This document shows positions 51,985 to 64,000 of a stretch of 64,000 nucleotides of DNA, in pieces. The position numbers and the translations under genes are program-made. The notes beneath the pieces were generated by a model. It made no database searches. It had not been told where the DNA came from and was given only the letters and a program-made list of their open reading frames with translations. This DNA is from Ligilactobacillus salivarius DSM 20555 = ATCC 11741 (GTDB lineage: Bacteria > Bacillota > Bacilli > Lactobacillales > Lactobacillaceae): positions 62,001 through 126,000 of the forward strand of contig NZ_AYYT01000003.1 in the NCBI RefSeq assembly GCF_001435955.1. The letters run 5' to 3'. Position 1 is the stretch's first letter. Every line of letters starts with the position of its first letter.

Positions 51985-52767
51985 ATGTTGGATTTTTTTA
52001 ATAAAAAAGAAAATATAGACGAAAAAAGGAATAAATTAAAAAGAGAACTAATTCCTAATCATATAGCTATTATCATGGATGGAAATGGACGTTGGGCTAA
52101 GAAAAGACACTTACCGCGAATAGCAGGACATAAACAAGGAATGGAAACTGTAAAAAATATAACTAAGGTAGCGAGTAATCTAGGTGTTAAAGTCCTAACG
52201 TTATATGCTTTTTCTACAGAAAATTGGAAACGTCCTGATAAAGAAGTGGATTTTCTTATGGATTTACCGGTCAAGTTTTTCAATACTTTTGTTCCTGAAT
52301 TAATTGAAAATAATGTAAGAGTAAATGTTATGGGTTATATAGATATGCTACCTAAAAAAACTCAAAAAGCTGTTTATGATGCAATTGAACAAACTTCAAA
52401 TTGTACAGGAATGATCTTAAACTTTGCGTTAAATTATGGTGGTCGTGCTGAATTAGTATCTGCTATTCAAAGCATTGCTAGTGAAGTAAGTGAAAATAAA
52501 TTAGAGATAGAAAAGATAACTGAAAAAGTAGTAGATGCTAATTTAATGACTGGAAAGCTTGCTCCATACAATGATCCTGATTTGTTAATTAGGACGAGTG
52601 GAGAAGAAAGAATATCAAATTTCCTATTATGGCAATTGGCATACAGTGAATTTGTATTTACTGATACATTATGGCCGGATTATTCAGAAGAAGATTTATT
52701 GGCTAATATTTATACTTTTCAAACAAGAGATAGAAGATTTGGCGGATTAAAAGAGGAGAAAAAATAA
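51985..52767 (+). CDS. uppS: Undecaprenyl (isoprenyl) diphosphate synthase
   Basis: Extends farnesyl diphosphate with isopentenyl units to C55 undecaprenyl diphosphate, the wall lipid carrier. The 260-residue protein has AIIMDGNGRWAKKR (catalytic Asp), RIAGHKQGM, LTLYAFSTENWKRP and LLIRTSGEERISNFLLWQLAYSEF. GGAGGTGAA precedes the ATG. It starts uppS-cdsA-rseP-proS-polC. Confidence 0.97.
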   Translation: MLDFFNKKENIDEKRNKLKRELIPNHIAIIMDGNGRWAKKRHLPRIAGHKQGMETVKNITKVASNLGVKVLTLYAFSTENWKRPDKEVDFLMDLPVKFFNTFVPELIENNVRVNVMGYIDMLPKKTQKAVYDAIEQTSNCTGMILNFALNYGGRAELVSAIQSIASEVSENKLEIEKITEKVVDANLMTGKLAPYNDPDLLIRTSGEERISNFLLWQLAYSEFVFTDTLWPDYSEEDLLANIYTFQTRDRRFGGLKEEKK

Positions 52768-52769
52768 AG

Positions 52770-53558
52770 ATGAAACAGAGAGTTATTACAGCAGTCATAG
52801 CATTGCTGATTTTTATTCCTTTACTAGTAGTGGGAGGAAATTTATTTAGTATATTAGTAGTAGCAATGGGATTAGTGGGAATGTCAGAATTCTTAACTAT
52901 GAAAAGAAAACTTTTAATTTCACCTGAGGCAATAGTAGCTTTTATGGCAGTAGCTTGCCTATTAGTACCAAGTAATTGGATCAATTTTTTTCCAAATGGA
53001 ATTTTTTATAGTGGATTCTATTTCTTCACGCTAGTATTACTAGGATATACAGTTGTTAGTCGTAATAGATTTTCCTTTGATGATGTGGGAGCTATAATTT
53101 TAGGAGCTATTTATTCAGGATTAGGATTTCACTATATGATTTATGCTCGCCAAGAAAGTTTATGGATGATTTTATACGCATTCTTGATTACTTGGATTAC
53201 AGATAGTGGCGCATACTTAATCGGGCGTCAAATTGGGCGTACTAAGTTAGCTCCTCATATTAGTCCTAACAAAACATGGGAAGGATCAATTGGGGGTACA
53301 GTGAGTGCTGTCATTATCGTAGGAATCTATCTTTTCTTTAAGCAAGGTGTTTTTCCATACGGCTTTTTAACTATGTTAGGAATAACAGTATTTCTATCAA
53401 TTGGTGCTCAATTTGGTGATTTAATTGAATCAGCATTTAAGAGACATTATGGAGTAAAAGATTCTGGAAAAATTTTACCAGGACACGGTGGAATATTAGA
53501 TAGATTTGATTCAATTTTGTTAGTTTTACCTTTAATGCATTTCGTTGGGTTAATTTAG
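52770..53558 (+). CDS. cdsA: Phosphatidate cytidylyltransferase
   Basis: Makes CDP-diacylglycerol from phosphatidate and CTP. The 262-residue polytopic protein has about eight membrane segments, SPNKTWEGSIGG, and the family signature ESAFKRHYGVKDSG then PGHGGILDRFDS. It starts two bases after uppS. It would act downstream of PlsC. Confidence 0.96.
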   Translation: MKQRVITAVIALLIFIPLLVVGGNLFSILVVAMGLVGMSEFLTMKRKLLISPEAIVAFMAVACLLVPSNWINFFPNGIFYSGFYFFTLVLLGYTVVSRNRFSFDDVGAIILGAIYSGLGFHYMIYARQESLWMILYAFLITWITDSGAYLIGRQIGRTKLAPHISPNKTWEGSIGGTVSAVIIVGIYLFFKQGVFPYGFLTMLGITVFLSIGAQFGDLIESAFKRHYGVKDSGKILPGHGGILDRFDSILLVLPLMHFVGLI

Positions 53559-53582
53559 CAAGGTTTAAGAGAGGATGGTTAA

Positions 53583-54860
53583 ATGATTATCACAATAATT
53601 GCATTTATTATTGTTTTTGGAGTCCTCGTTTTTGTACATGAATTTGGACATTACTTTTTTGCAAAAAAGGCAGGAATTTTAGTAAGAGAATTTTCCATTG
53701 GTATGGGGCCTAAACTATGGTTTTATCGAAAGAATAGTACTACATATACAATCAGATTATTACCTATAGGTGGATATGTGCGTATGGCAGGCGCCGAGGA
53801 AGATGATGTTCCTCTGAAAAAAGGAATGACAGTTAGCCTGTTAATAAATGATGAAAATAAAGTAGTAAAAATTAATACAAGTAACAAAAAAACTTTAATT
53901 TCAGGTGTTCCTGTTCAAATTTCTGATTGGGATTTAGAAGATAAGTTGTGGATCGAAGGATACGAGAATGGTAATGATTCAGAACTAAAAGTATATGAAG
54001 TAGATCATGATGCATGCATAATTGAAAATGATGGAACAGAAGTGCAAATTGCACCTAAAGATGTCCAATTTCAGTCAGCTAAAATTATTCAAAGAATGCT
54101 TACAAACTTTGCAGGCCCTATGAATAATTTTATTTTAGCAATTGTAGCTTTTCTAGTGATCGCACTTGTGCAAGGTGGAGTAGCTTCTACAGATAATCAA
54201 ATAGGAAAGGTCCAAGAAAATTCGGTTGCACAGAAAGCAGGAATAAAGCCTAATGACCGAATAATAGCTGTTGATAATATAAAAACTACTACTTGGCAAG
54301 AAGCTTCCGCCCAAATCCAAAAAAATGGGAATAAAAAAATTATTTTAAAAATTGATAGAAAAAATAAAATTATTAAAATAAAGATAACACCTAAAGTTCA
54401 AATTGAGAATGGTAAAAAAGTTGGAATGATAGGAGTTATGGCAAAAGTCCATTATGATAAATCAATTGTTGCAATTTTGTCATATGGATTTACTCAAACT
54501 TGGTATATAATAACAAGTATCATAGGAGTTTTAGGTAAAATGTTTACACAGGGATTCAGTTTGAATGATTTGGGTGGACCTGTAGCAATGTACTCTTATA
54601 CGAGTGAAGCTGCTCATTATGGTATCTTGAGTATTATGAATTTAATGGCAGTTTTGTCTATAAATTTAGGTATTGTAAATTTATTGCCAATACCTGCGTT
54701 AGATGGTGGGAAATTGCTATTAAATGTAGTAGAAGCAATCAGAAGAAAGCCTTTGGATCCAGAAAAAGAGGGTATAATTACTTTGGTAGGATTTGGTTTT
54801 TTAATGATTTTAATGATTTTAGTAACCTGGAATGATATTCAAAGATATTTTTTACATTAG
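53583..54860 (+). CDS. rseP: RIP-family zinc metalloprotease RseP
   Basis: Site-2-type intramembrane protease of 425 residues. The first helix carries VHEFGHYFF (His19, Glu20, His23); the third ligand lies in LLPIPALDGGKLL. One PDZ domain (about 200-275, IGKVQENSVAQKAGIKPND) lies between the helices. Its role in lactobacilli includes cleaving membrane signal and anti-sigma remnants; targets here are unknown. GAGAGGATGG precedes the ATG, 24 bases after cdsA. Confidence 0.96.
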   Translation: MIITIIAFIIVFGVLVFVHEFGHYFFAKKAGILVREFSIGMGPKLWFYRKNSTTYTIRLLPIGGYVRMAGAEEDDVPLKKGMTVSLLINDENKVVKINTSNKKTLISGVPVQISDWDLEDKLWIEGYENGNDSELKVYEVDHDACIIENDGTEVQIAPKDVQFQSAKIIQRMLTNFAGPMNNFILAIVAFLVIALVQGGVASTDNQIGKVQENSVAQKAGIKPNDRIIAVDNIKTTTWQEASAQIQKNGNKKIILKIDRKNKIIKIKITPKVQIENGKKVGMIGVMAKVHYDKSIVAILSYGFTQTWYIITSIIGVLGKMFTQGFSLNDLGGPVAMYSYTSEAAHYGILSIMNLMAVLSINLGIVNLLPIPALDGGKLLLNVVEAIRRKPLDPEKEGIITLVGFGFLMILMILVTWNDIQRYFLH

Positions 54861-54877
54861 TATAATTAATGATTTAA

Positions 54878-56626
<1,749 letters not shown>

Positions 56627-56643
56627 TTAATATTTTTATTTGA

Positions 56644-56690
56644 AGTGACTGAGATTAAGTGTTAAATTTTTCTCAGTTACTATTTTTTTT
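56644..56690 (+). terminator. Terminator after proS
   Basis: AGTGACTGAGA (56644-56654) pairs with TCTCAGTTACT (56671-56681) with one G-T step, followed by eight T. It separates proS from polC, so polC may have its own weak promoter or depend on read-through. Confidence 0.88.
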
Positions 56691-56723
56691 GAAATTAAGA
56701 ATTTGGGGAAAGGAGCTACTTCT

Positions 56724-59700
56724 TTGGAAACCAATAAACAAGATCTATTTAAGAAATTATTAAGACAGATTAATTGGGAAAATAAACGTGGGTTTGAAGA
56801 GGTATTTACGAATGCAGAAATTCAAAAAGTTGAAGTTCATGTAGAGAGTAAAGTTTGGAATTTTCATTTACAGATAGAAGATATACTGCCATATGAAGTA
56901 TTTTACCAATTTTATCAGCAACTACAGTTAGCGTTTAAAGATATTGCCAAAGTTGACATCACTTTGCATACAAAAAATCCCATTATAACGAATCAAAAGT
57001 TAGGAGATTATTGGAAATGGGTTGTATTTAATAGTGGTATTCAATCATCATTTATACAAGAACTTTCCAGAAGTAAAGTACCATATTTAGATAATAATAG
57101 AGTAATTTTACTGGCAGAAAATGAAATTGTAAAACGTTTTTTAGTAGATCAAGCTTTAGGTCCATTAGAATCAACATATCACAAGATAGGGTTTCCTAAA
57201 TTTTCAGTTAATACTCTAGTTGATGAAACTAAGTCTCAGGAGATAATTGAGAATATTAAAGAACAGAAAGCTAAGAGCGATGCCGAATTGGCTCAAAAAG
57301 CTGTAGAAGCCATAAAGAAACAAAGTGAACAAAGAGAAAAATCTAAAGCAGAAGTTCCTAGTATAGAAGGGCCGGTCCAACTAGGAAAGAAAATTTCACC
57401 TGATCAAGAAATTACGCAAATGATTAATATAACTGAAGAAGAACGTTCAGTTACAGTTCAAGGCTACGTGTTCGACAAAGAAGTTAGAGAGTTACGTTCA
57501 GGAAGAAAATTATTAATCCTGGAAGTTACAGATTACACTTCATCATTTGTCGTTAAGAAGTTTTCACGAACTGAAGAAGATGAAGCAATGTTCGATGCTA
57601 TAAATTCTGGTGTCTGGATTAAGGTGCGTGGAAGTGTTCAAGAAGATAACTATATGAGAGACCTAGTTATTAATGCATATGATTTGAATGAAATAAAACA
57701 TGAGAGTAGAAAAGATACGGCCCCTGAAAATGAAAAGCGAGTTGAATTACACCTTCACTCTAATATGAGTATGATGGATGCTACTAATAGCATTACAGAA
57801 TACGTATCTAAAGCTGCGGAGTGGGGACATAAAGCTATTGCAATTACAGACCATGGGACGTTACAGGCATTTCCTGAAGCACATGCTGCTGGGCAAAAAA
57901 ATAATGTCAAGATTCTCTATGGTGTTGAGGCAAATATTGTAGATGATGGAGTTCCTATTGCGTATAATGAGCAACACAAAAACTTGAGAGATGCAACATA
58001 TGTTATTTTTGATACTGAAACAACAGGTTTGTCAGCACAATATGATAAAGTAATAGAACTTGCTGCTGTAAAAATGGAAAAAGGAAATGTTATTGATACG
58101 TTTGAAGAATTTATTGATCCCGGTCATCCTCTTTCACAGACTACAATTAATTTAACAAGTATTACTGATGACATGGTAAGAGGTTCTAAAAGTGAGGAAG
58201 AAGTTTTTAGGTTATTCAAAGAATTTTGTAAAGATTGCATTATTGTAGGACACAATGCTACTTTTGACGTAGATTTCATGAATACAGGATACGAACGTCA
58301 TAATATGGAAATGATACAGGAACCTTGGATTGATACATTACCGTTAGCAAGATATTTATATCCTGAAATGAAGGGATTTAGGCTTAATACATTAGCTAAA
58401 AAATTGAATATAAAATTAGAACATCATCATCGAGCTATATATGATGCTGAAGCTACTGGTTTTATATATTATGCTATGTTAAAAGATGCTGAAGAGAAAC
58501 AAATATTATATCATGATGACTTTAATAAGCATGTTGGAGAAAATGATGCGTATAAACACGAGCATCCATCGCATGCAATAATTTTAGCAAAAACACAAGA
58601 AGGGCTAAAAAATCTCTTTAAATTAACTTCAGAATCTATGGTTAAGTATTTCTATAGAGTTCCAAGAGTACCACGTTCAATTTTAGAAAAATATCGTGAA
58701 GGACTTATAGTAGGGTCTGCTTGTGCTGATGGAGAAGTATTTACAGCAATGATGCAGAAGGGATATACAATTGCTAAGCAAAAAGCAGAATTTTATGATT
58801 ATTTAGAAGTTCAACCAAAGCCGTTGTATGAACCATTATTAGAACAAGAATTAGTTAAAGATAATGATAATCTTGAAGAAATTATTACAAATATGGTCAA
58901 ATTAGCCCACGAACTAGATAAACCAATAGTTGCTACTGGAGATGTTCATTTTATGAATAAAGAGGATGCAATTTATCGAAAGATATTAATCCATTCTCAA
59001 GCAGGAGCTAACCCATTAAATAGATTAAAAAAATTACCAGATGCACATTTTAGAACTACAGATGAAATGTTAGAAGAATTCAGCTTTTTAGGAGAAGATA
59101 TAGCAAAAGAAATTGTGGTAACCAATCCTAATAAGTTAGTAGATGAAATTTCAGAAATTACTCCTGTTAAAGATAAACTTTATACACCTAAAATGGAAGG
59201 TGCAGAGCAAGACATACATGATCTTACTATGAATAGAGCACATGCCTGGTATGGTGATACTTTACCAGAAATAGTTCAAAAGAGATTGGATAAGGAATTA
59301 AAATCTGTTATTGGTAATGGATTTTCGGTAATTTATCTAATTTCACAAAAATTAGTGTATAAATCTAACAAAGATGGATATTTAGTAGGTTCTCGAGGAT
59401 CTGTTGGGTCAAGTTTAGTTGCAACAATGACAGGTATTACAGAAGTTAATCCATTGCCACCACATTATCGATGCCCAAAATGCAAGTGGACGCATTTTTA
59501 TGAAAAAGGTGAGTATGGTTCTGGTTACGACTTACCGGATAAAGACTGTCCTAATTGTGGTACAGAATTAATAAAAGATGGACAAGATATACCTTTTGAA
59601 ACTTTCTTAGGTTTTAAGGGAAATAAAGTTCCAGATATAGATTTAAATTTCTCTGGTGACTATCAACCTATTGCACATAATTATACGAAAGTCTTATTTG

Positions 59701-61058
59701 GTGAGAATAATGTTTATCGTGCTGGAACAATTGGTACGGTAGCTGATAAAACGGCTTATGGCTATGTTAAAGCTTATGAGAGAGATACTGAACAAAATTT
59801 CAGAGGTGCTGAAATAGATAGACTAGCTAAGGGAGCTACTGGAGTAAAGCGAACTACAGGGCAACATCCTGCAGGAATTCTTGTTGTTCCTGATTATATG
59901 GATATTTATGACTTTACTCCAATACAATATCCAGCAGATGACCTAACAGCTGCTTGGCGTACAACTCACTTTGATTTTCATTCGATTCATGATAACATCT
60001 TGAAATTAGATATTTTAGGTCATGATGATCCTACGATGATAAGGATGTTACAAGATTTATCTGGAATAGATCCTAAAACTATCCCTACAGATGACCCTGG
60101 AGTTATGGCTTTGTTCTCAGGAACAGATATTTTGGGTGTAACTCCTGAAGAGATTCAATCTTCGACAGGGACATTGGGTGTTCCGGAATTTGGTACTCGA
60201 TTTGTTAGAGGAATGTTAGAAGAGACCCATCCAAAAACATTTGCAGAGTTATTAAAAATTTCAGGATTATCACATGGTACAGATGTTTGGTTGGGAAATG
60301 CAGAAGAATTAATAAAAAATGGGACTGTAACAATGCCAGACGTTATAGGATGTCGTGATGATATTATGATGGATCTAATTCATATGGGTGTTGAGTCTGA
60401 TAAAGCGTTCAAGATTATGGAACATGTACGAAAAGGTAGAGGAATACCAGATGAGTGGCAAGCTGATATGAGAGCAGCAGATGTTCCTGAGTGGTATATC
60501 GGAGCATGCTTAAAAATTAAGTATATGTTTCCTAAAGCACATGCTGCTGCGTATGTCTTGATGGCACTAAGAATTGCATATTTTAAAGTTTATTATCCCC
60601 TTGTTTACTATGCAGCATATTTCTCAGTACGTGCGGATGATTTTGATTTGGTTTCAATGTCTAGAGGAAAAGAAGCTGTAAAAAATGCGATGGAACTCAT
60701 AAATTCAAAAGGAAATGAAGCAACAACTAAAGAGAAAAATCTTTTAACAGTATTAGAAATTGCTAACGAAATGTTAGAAAGAGGTTTCGATTTTAGTATG
60801 GTAGATATTAATAAGTCTGATGCTCAGAACTGGACTATTCAAGAAGACGGAAGAACATTATTGGCACCTTTCACAGCAATCCCTGGTTTAGGACTAAACG
60901 TAGCTAAGCAAATTGTTGCTGCAAGAGAGGAACAAGAATTTATTTCAAAAGAAGATCTAAGTAAGAGGGGAAAAGTATCTCAATCATTGATTGATTTTAT
61001 GACAGAAAATCATGTATTGGATGATTTACCAGATGAAAATCAATTAAGCTTATTTTAA
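56724..61058 (+). CDS. polC: DNA polymerase III subunit alpha, PolC type
   Basis: Replicative polymerase of low-GC Gram-positives, 1444 residues. Order: N-terminal domain, OB domain (about 225-325), PHP domain (from about 338, [10 protein letters not shown]), an inserted 3'-5' exonuclease (DTETTGL from about 430; [21 protein letters not shown]), a zinc cluster CPKCKW ... CPNCG (about 913-950), and the polymerase core with [18 protein letters not shown] and the C-terminal helix-hairpin segment. The start is TTG at 56724, 8 bases after AAAGGAG; upstream in-frame codons lack a binding site. Confidence 0.97.
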   Translation: METNKQDLFKKLLRQINWENKRGFEEVFTNAEIQKVEVHVESKVWNFHLQIEDILPYEVFYQFYQQLQLAFKDIAKVDITLHTKNPIITNQKLGDYWKWVVFNSGIQSSFIQELSRSKVPYLDNNRVILLAENEIVKRFLVDQALGPLESTYHKIGFPKFSVNTLVDETKSQEIIENIKEQKAKSDAELAQKAVEAIKKQSEQREKSKAEVPSIEGPVQLGKKISPDQEITQMINITEEERSVTVQGYVFDKEVRELRSGRKLLILEVTDYTSSFVVKKFSRTEEDEAMFDAINSGVWIKVRGSVQEDNYMRDLVINAYDLNEIKHESRKDTAPENEKRVELHLHSNMSMMDATNSITEYVSKAAEWGHKAIAITDHGTLQAFPEAHAAGQKNNVKILYGVEANIVDDGVPIAYNEQHKNLRDATYVIFDTETTGLSAQYDKVIELAAVKMEKGNVIDTFEEFIDPGHPLSQTTINLTSITDDMVRGSKSEEEVFRLFKEFCKDCIIVGHNATFDVDFMNTGYERHNMEMIQEPWIDTLPLARYLYPEMKGFRLNTLAKKLNIKLEHHHRAIYDAEATGFIYYAMLKDAEEKQILYHDDFNKHVGENDAYKHEHPSHAIILAKTQEGLKNLFKLTSESMVKYFYRVPRVPRSILEKYREGLIVGSACADGEVFTAMMQKGYTIAKQKAEFYDYLEVQPKPLYEPLLEQELVKDNDNLEEIITNMVKLAHELDKPIVATGDVHFMNKEDAIYRKILIHSQAGANPLNRLKKLPDAHFRTTDEMLEEFSFLGEDIAKEIVVTNPNKLVDEISEITPVKDKLYTPKMEGAEQDIHDLTMNRAHAWYGDTLPEIVQKRLDKELKSVIGNGFSVIYLISQKLVYKSNKDGYLVGSRGSVGSSLVATMTGITEVNPLPPHYRCPKCKWTHFYEKGEYGSGYDLPDKDCPNCGTELIKDGQDIPFETFLGFKGNKVPDIDLNFSGDYQPIAHNYTKVLFGENNVYRAGTIGTVADKTAYGYVKAYERDTEQNFRGAEIDRLAKGATGVKRTTGQHPAGILVVPDYMDIYDFTPIQYPADDLTAAWRTTHFDFHSIHDNILKLDILGHDDPTMIRMLQDLSGIDPKTIPTDDPGVMALFSGTDILGVTPEEIQSSTGTLGVPEFGTRFVRGMLEETHPKTFAELLKISGLSHGTDVWLGNAEELIKNGTVTMPDVIGCRDDIMMDLIHMGVESDKAFKIMEHVRKGRGIPDEWQADMRAADVPEWYIGACLKIKYMFPKAHAAAYVLMALRIAYFKVYYPLVYYAAYFSVRADDFDLVSMSRGKEAVKNAMELINSKGNEATTKEKNLLTVLEIANEMLERGFDFSMVDINKSDAQNWTIQEDGRTLLAPFTAIPGLGLNVAKQIVAAREEQEFISKEDLSKRGKVSQSLIDFMTENHVLDDLPDENQLSLF

Positions 61059-61166
61059 CTACTAAATAAACTTAGAAATTCTCAGTATAATAAGAAAAAC
61101 AGAGCAATGTTAATTCTTGTATTCTAATTTTAGCTATGTTAAACTAAGTTATATTAGATAACTCGT

Positions 61167-61196
61167 AAAGAGTGAGCAGAAATGCTCACTCTTTTT
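61167..61196 (+). terminator. Terminator after polC
   Basis: AAAGAGTGAGCA pairs with TGCTCACTCTTT around a GAAA tetraloop, then T. It lies about 110 bases after polC. Confidence 0.92.
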
Positions 61197-61266
61197 GTTG
61201 GAATAGTTTACTTTGGTTCTATTTCTGCTGAAGTATTGCTTTAATTTAGTTGAAGGAGGCTCATAA

Positions 61267-61740
61267 GTGAGTAGTGTTGTTGAAACAGTAACTAATCTGG
61301 TAACCCCTATTCTAGATGAAAATCATTTTGAATTAGTTGATGTAGAATTTGTAAAAGAAGGAAAAAGTTGGTATTTAAGAGTTTATATTGATAAACCTAA
61401 TGGAATTAACATTGAAGAATGTGCCTTGGTGAGTGATAAACTCAGTGAAAAATTAGATAGTTGTGACCCAGATCCAATACCACAAGCTTATTATCTAGAA
61501 GTTTCATCACCAGGTGCTGAAAGGCCTTTAAAGAAAGAGAAAGACTATGAACGTGCATTAAATAAGTATATTCATATTTCTCTTTATCAAGCTATTGATG
61601 GACAAAAAGTTTATGAAGGTACTATGGTTGATTTAAACAAAGAAACTTTGACATTGGAATATAGAGTAAAAACAAGGACAGTAACTAAGACTTTTGATCG
61701 AAATAAAATCGCAAAAGCTCGTTTGGCAATTAAATTTTAA
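61267..61740 (+). CDS. rimP: Ribosome maturation factor RimP
   Basis: 157-residue protein needed for 30S maturation. Family core: [40 protein letters not shown] and [28 protein letters not shown]. The start is GTG, with GAAGGAGG 8 bases upstream. It opens rimP-nusA-rnpM-ylxQ-infB, the conserved nusA-infB operon. Confidence 0.96.
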   Translation: MSSVVETVTNLVTPILDENHFELVDVEFVKEGKSWYLRVYIDKPNGINIEECALVSDKLSEKLDSCDPDPIPQAYYLEVSSPGAERPLKKEKDYERALNKYIHISLYQAIDGQKVYEGTMVDLNKETLTLEYRVKTRTVTKTFDRNKIAKARLAIKF

Positions 61741-61765
61741 TAATTATTAAGGAGATAATAGAACA

Positions 61766-62893
61766 ATGAGTAAGGAATTACTAAACGCATTAAATGCCTT
61801 AGAAGTTGAAAAAGGTGTAAAGAAAGAAATTGTGATTGAAGCATTAGAAGCAGCTTTAGTTTCAGCTTATAAGCGTAATTATGGTCAAGCTCAAAATGTG
61901 GAAGTTGAATTTGATAAGATTGCAGGTAATATCCATGTTTATGCTGTTAAAGAAGTAGTAAATGAAGTGTATGATTCTCAGTTAGAAATTAGTTTGAAAT
62001 CTGCTCTTGAAATTAATAGAGCTTATGAAATTGGTGATACTATCCGTGAAGAAGTTACACCAAAAGATTTTGGGCGTATAGCAGCACAAACTGCTAAACA
62101 AGTAATCATGCAACGTGTTCGTAAAGAAGAAAGAGAAGTTATTTATAATGAATATGTTCAATATGAACAAGAAATTGTTACAGGTGAAGTAGAACGTAGA
62201 GATAATAAATTTGTTTACGTTAATTTAGGTAGAATTGAAGCTGTTTTGTCACGTCAAGATCAAATTCCAGGTGAAGAATACAAGTCACATGATAAAATTA
62301 AGGTATACATTTATAAAGTTGAAAACACATCAAAAGGACCTCAAGTATTTGTAAGCCGTTCTCATCCAGATTTGTTAAGACGTTTATTTGAACAAGAAAT
62401 TCCAGAAATTTTTGATGGTACTGTAGAAATAGTTTCAATTTCTAGAGAAGCCGGTGATCGTGCTAAAGTAGCTGTTCGTTCTAATGAAGATGGTGTAGAT
62501 CCTGTTGGAACATGTGTAGGACCAAGAGGTGAACGTGTACAAGCTATCGTAAATGAACTAAAAGGTGAAAACATGGATATTGTTGAATGGCGTGAAGATC
62601 CAGCAGAATACATTGCTAATGCTTTGAATCCTGCTAAAGTATTAGACGTTCGTTTTGATGATGAAAATGAGCATGCTTGTACAGTTGTTGTACCAGATGA
62701 TCAATTGTCTTTAGCAATTGGTAAACGTGGACAAAATGCAAGATTAGCTGCAAGATTGACAGGTTATAAAATTGATATTAAATCAGAAAGCGATGCTGCT
62801 GATTTAAATAACGTGGAAGCTGATAATAATGATATTGATGATGAAGATCAATTGATGTCAGACTCTTCTTCCAATATAATTGAGGAGGAATAA
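61766..62893 (+). CDS. nusA: Transcription termination/antitermination factor NusA
   Basis: 375-residue NusA. The N-terminal RNA-polymerase-binding domain (about 1-125) is followed by S1 (about 133-200, VTGEVERRDNKFVYVNLGRIEAVL) and two KH domains (VGPRGERVQAIVNELKGENMDIVEW; LAIGKRGQNARLAARLTGYKIDI), then a short acidic tail. There are no C-terminal acidic repeats, as usual in Firmicutes. AAGGAGAT precedes the ATG. Confidence 0.98.
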   Translation: MSKELLNALNALEVEKGVKKEIVIEALEAALVSAYKRNYGQAQNVEVEFDKIAGNIHVYAVKEVVNEVYDSQLEISLKSALEINRAYEIGDTIREEVTPKDFGRIAAQTAKQVIMQRVRKEEREVIYNEYVQYEQEIVTGEVERRDNKFVYVNLGRIEAVLSRQDQIPGEEYKSHDKIKVYIYKVENTSKGPQVFVSRSHPDLLRRLFEQEIPEIFDGTVEIVSISREAGDRAKVAVRSNEDGVDPVGTCVGPRGERVQAIVNELKGENMDIVEWREDPAEYIANALNPAKVLDVRFDDENEHACTVVVPDDQLSLAIGKRGQNARLAARLTGYKIDIKSESDAADLNNVEADNNDIDDEDQLMSDSSSNIIEEE

Positions 62894-62895
62894 TT

Positions 62896-63195
62896 ATGGC
62901 ACAACGTAAAATTCCTATGAGAAAAGACATTGTTACAGGTGAGATGGTACCTAAAAAGGAATTAGTCCGTGTTGTTAAAAATAAGGAAGGCGAGGTAAGC
63001 ATAGACCCTTCTGGGAAAAAATCTGGTAGAGGTGCATATATCCATCTAAATGTTGATGTAGCAAAAAAAGCAAAAGTTGATAAGACTTTTGATAAAACTT
63101 TTGGTATTAGTATTTCTGATGATTTTTATGATGAATTGATTGCATATGTTGATCATCAAGTAGAAAGAGCAAAATTATTTGGTAATGGAAAATAG
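62896..63195 (+). CDS. rnpM: YlxR family protein (RNase P modulator RnpM)
   Basis: 99-residue YlxR protein, shown in B. subtilis to bind RNase P RNA and modulate its activity. Family motifs: RKIPMRKDIVTGEMVPKKELVRVV and GKKSGRGAYIH; the first position lacks the usual cysteine of CxxR (here RKIPMRKD). GAGGAGGAA precedes the ATG, two bases after the nusA stop. Its end overlaps ylxQ. Confidence 0.93.
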   Translation: MAQRKIPMRKDIVTGEMVPKKELVRVVKNKEGEVSIDPSGKKSGRGAYIHLNVDVAKKAKVDKTFDKTFGISISDDFYDELIAYVDHQVERAKLFGNGK

Positions 63196-63490
63196 GATAA
63201 AGGTATTAAATTTATTAGGTTTAGCTAGAAGAGCTAGTAAATTAGTAACAGGGCAAGAATTAGTCTTATCGCGAATTAGAAGCAACAAAGTTAATATTGT
63301 TTTTGTTGCTAGTGATAGCGGAAAAAATTCATTGAAACAATTTACTGATAAGTGTAAGAGTTACAATGTATTTTTATGTAAGTCTTTCACAAAAGAAGAG
63401 TTAAGTTCAGCTATTGGACAAAAACGTTCCGTTATTGCTGTAAATGACATTGGATTTGCAAATAGAATGAAAGAACTATTATCTGATTAA
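63185..63490 (+). CDS. YlxQ family L7Ae-like RNA-binding protein
   Basis: 101-residue L7Ae/L30e-fold protein (YlxQ) predicted to bind kink-turn RNA. It has VLNLLGLARRASKLVTGQELVL, IVFVASDSGKNSL and IAVNDIGFANRM. The ATG at 63185 overlaps rnpM by 11 bases with a weak binding site, so translation is probably coupled. The gap to infB is 71 bases. Confidence 0.93.
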   Translation: MENRIKVLNLLGLARRASKLVTGQELVLSRIRSNKVNIVFVASDSGKNSLKQFTDKCKSYNVFLCKSFTKEELSSAIGQKRSVIAVNDIGFANRMKELLSD

Positions 63491-63561
63491 TTTATTGTTC
63501 ATTCTTATTTTAATGCGATAGGGCTTCTGAAGTTAGGGTACTAAATTAGGAGCGTGATAAT

Positions 63562-64000
63562 ATGGTAAAAAAACGTATTTATGAATTGGCTAAAGAGTTA
63601 GGTATAAGTAGTGAGAGAGTAATAGAAATTGCTAAAAAATATGATTTTAAAGTTACAAACCATATGTCAGCATTAGATGAAAATGAACAGAATAAAATTC
63701 GTGGAAGTATAAGTCTAAAAGCAAAGAAAAAAGAGCACATACAACATAATAAAAATAAAGATAATTTTCATTCCAAAAAGGTACAAAAAAGTAATACAGG
63801 GAGTAAAGACGAAAATAATCATAAGAATGTGCATAAAAATAATAGAAAGCGATCTGGTAGTAGTATGAAAGAAAATAATAATGCAAAGAACGGACAACGT
63901 AATAATAGAAATAATCGTTCTAATAATAAATTTAAAAATAAACGTAATAACAATAATAAACGTAATAATAATTTTAAGAAGGGAAATCCTGTTCCACCAA
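63562..64000 (+). CDS. infB: Translation initiation factor IF-2, N-terminal part (runs off window)
   Basis: The first 146 codons of infB; the gene continues beyond the edge. The IF2 N-terminal helix domain KKRIYELAKELGISSERVIEIAKKYDFKVTNHMSALDENEQNKI is complete. After it a low-complexity Asn/Lys-rich linker starts at about residue 55 and dominates to the window edge (RNNRNNRSNNKFKNKRNNNN). The GTP-binding domain is outside. TAGGAGCG precedes the ATG. Last gene of the nusA-infB operon. Confidence 0.95.
   Translation, partial: MVKKRIYELAKELGISSERVIEIAKKYDFKVTNHMSALDENEQNKIRGSISLKAKKKEHIQHNKNKDNFHSKKVQKSNTGSKDENNHKNVHKNNRKRSGSSMKENNNAKNGQRNNRNNRSNNKFKNKRNNNNKRNNNFKKGNPVPP

Overview
The window is ordinary chromosomal DNA of a low-GC Gram-positive bacterium, AT-rich throughout. 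Gene families and gene order point to Lactobacillaceae: the yqeG-yqeH-yhbY-nadD-yqeK-rsfS run, DUF3042, DUF956 (ManO), an ArlRS-like pair, mevalonate-pathway mvaS, a choloylglycine-hydrolase-family enzyme and a PgrA-type protein. A gut- or host-associated lactobacillus, perhaps near Ligilactobacillus, fits, but the species cannot be fixed from the sequence alone. No insertion sequence, prophage, CRISPR array, rRNA operon or replication origin was seen. One tRNA gene (Arg, UCU) is present. Nearly all genes lie on the + strand; the exceptions are plsC, a deoxynucleoside kinase, the tRNA, yidC, an acylphosphatase, lexA and a DUF3042 gene.

Layout. 1-3.1 kb: the 3' part of thrS, then infC-rpmI-rplT behind a structured attenuator leader. 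3.1-9.6 kb: a ribosome-assembly and NAD operon (yqeG to tmcAL), then yceD-rpmF. 9.7-13.4 kb: plsC (-), a yabB-yazA type pair, and rpsB-tsf with a terminator between them. 13.6-19.1 kb: a small hypothetical gene, a deoxynucleoside kinase (-), purE-purK-purB, a choloylglycine-hydrolase-family gene and tRNA-Arg (-). 19.3-24.3 kb: a two-component system, yidC (-), acyP (-) and mvaS. 24.4-26.8 kb: three uncharacterised genes in a row. 26.9-34.7 kb: efp-asp23-nusB, then folD-xseA-xseB-ispA-tlyA-argR-recN. 34.8-37.2 kb: lexA (-) with a LexA box, ynzC, yneF, engB and a MazG-like gene. 37.3-41.4 kb: a DUF2207 membrane protein and a 717-residue PgrA-like coiled-coil protein. 41.5-50.4 kb: rpmG, fau, rhomboid, yqgQ-glcK-rhodanese, DUF3042 (-), miaA, a PLP enzyme, glnR-glnA behind a GlnR operator, a 38-codon ORF with a very long hairpin, ogt and a DUF956 gene. 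50.5-64 kb: pyrH-frr, uppS-cdsA-rseP-proS-polC, then rimP-nusA-rnpM-ylxQ-infB (infB runs off the end).

Most of the content serves translation, ribosome assembly, DNA repair and isoprenoid or lipid synthesis. I found no convincing new multi-gene system. The best leads are the 24.4-26.8 kb unknown cluster, the PgrA-like protein without export or anchor signals, the altered ThrRS editing site, and several proteins with a catalytic or metal-binding residue replaced (MazG-like, rhodanese, L33). Start codons were often reassigned to the one behind a good ribosome binding site; UUG starts are common (purE, acyP, ynzC, the DUF2207 gene, polC), and infC probably starts at AUC or AUA.
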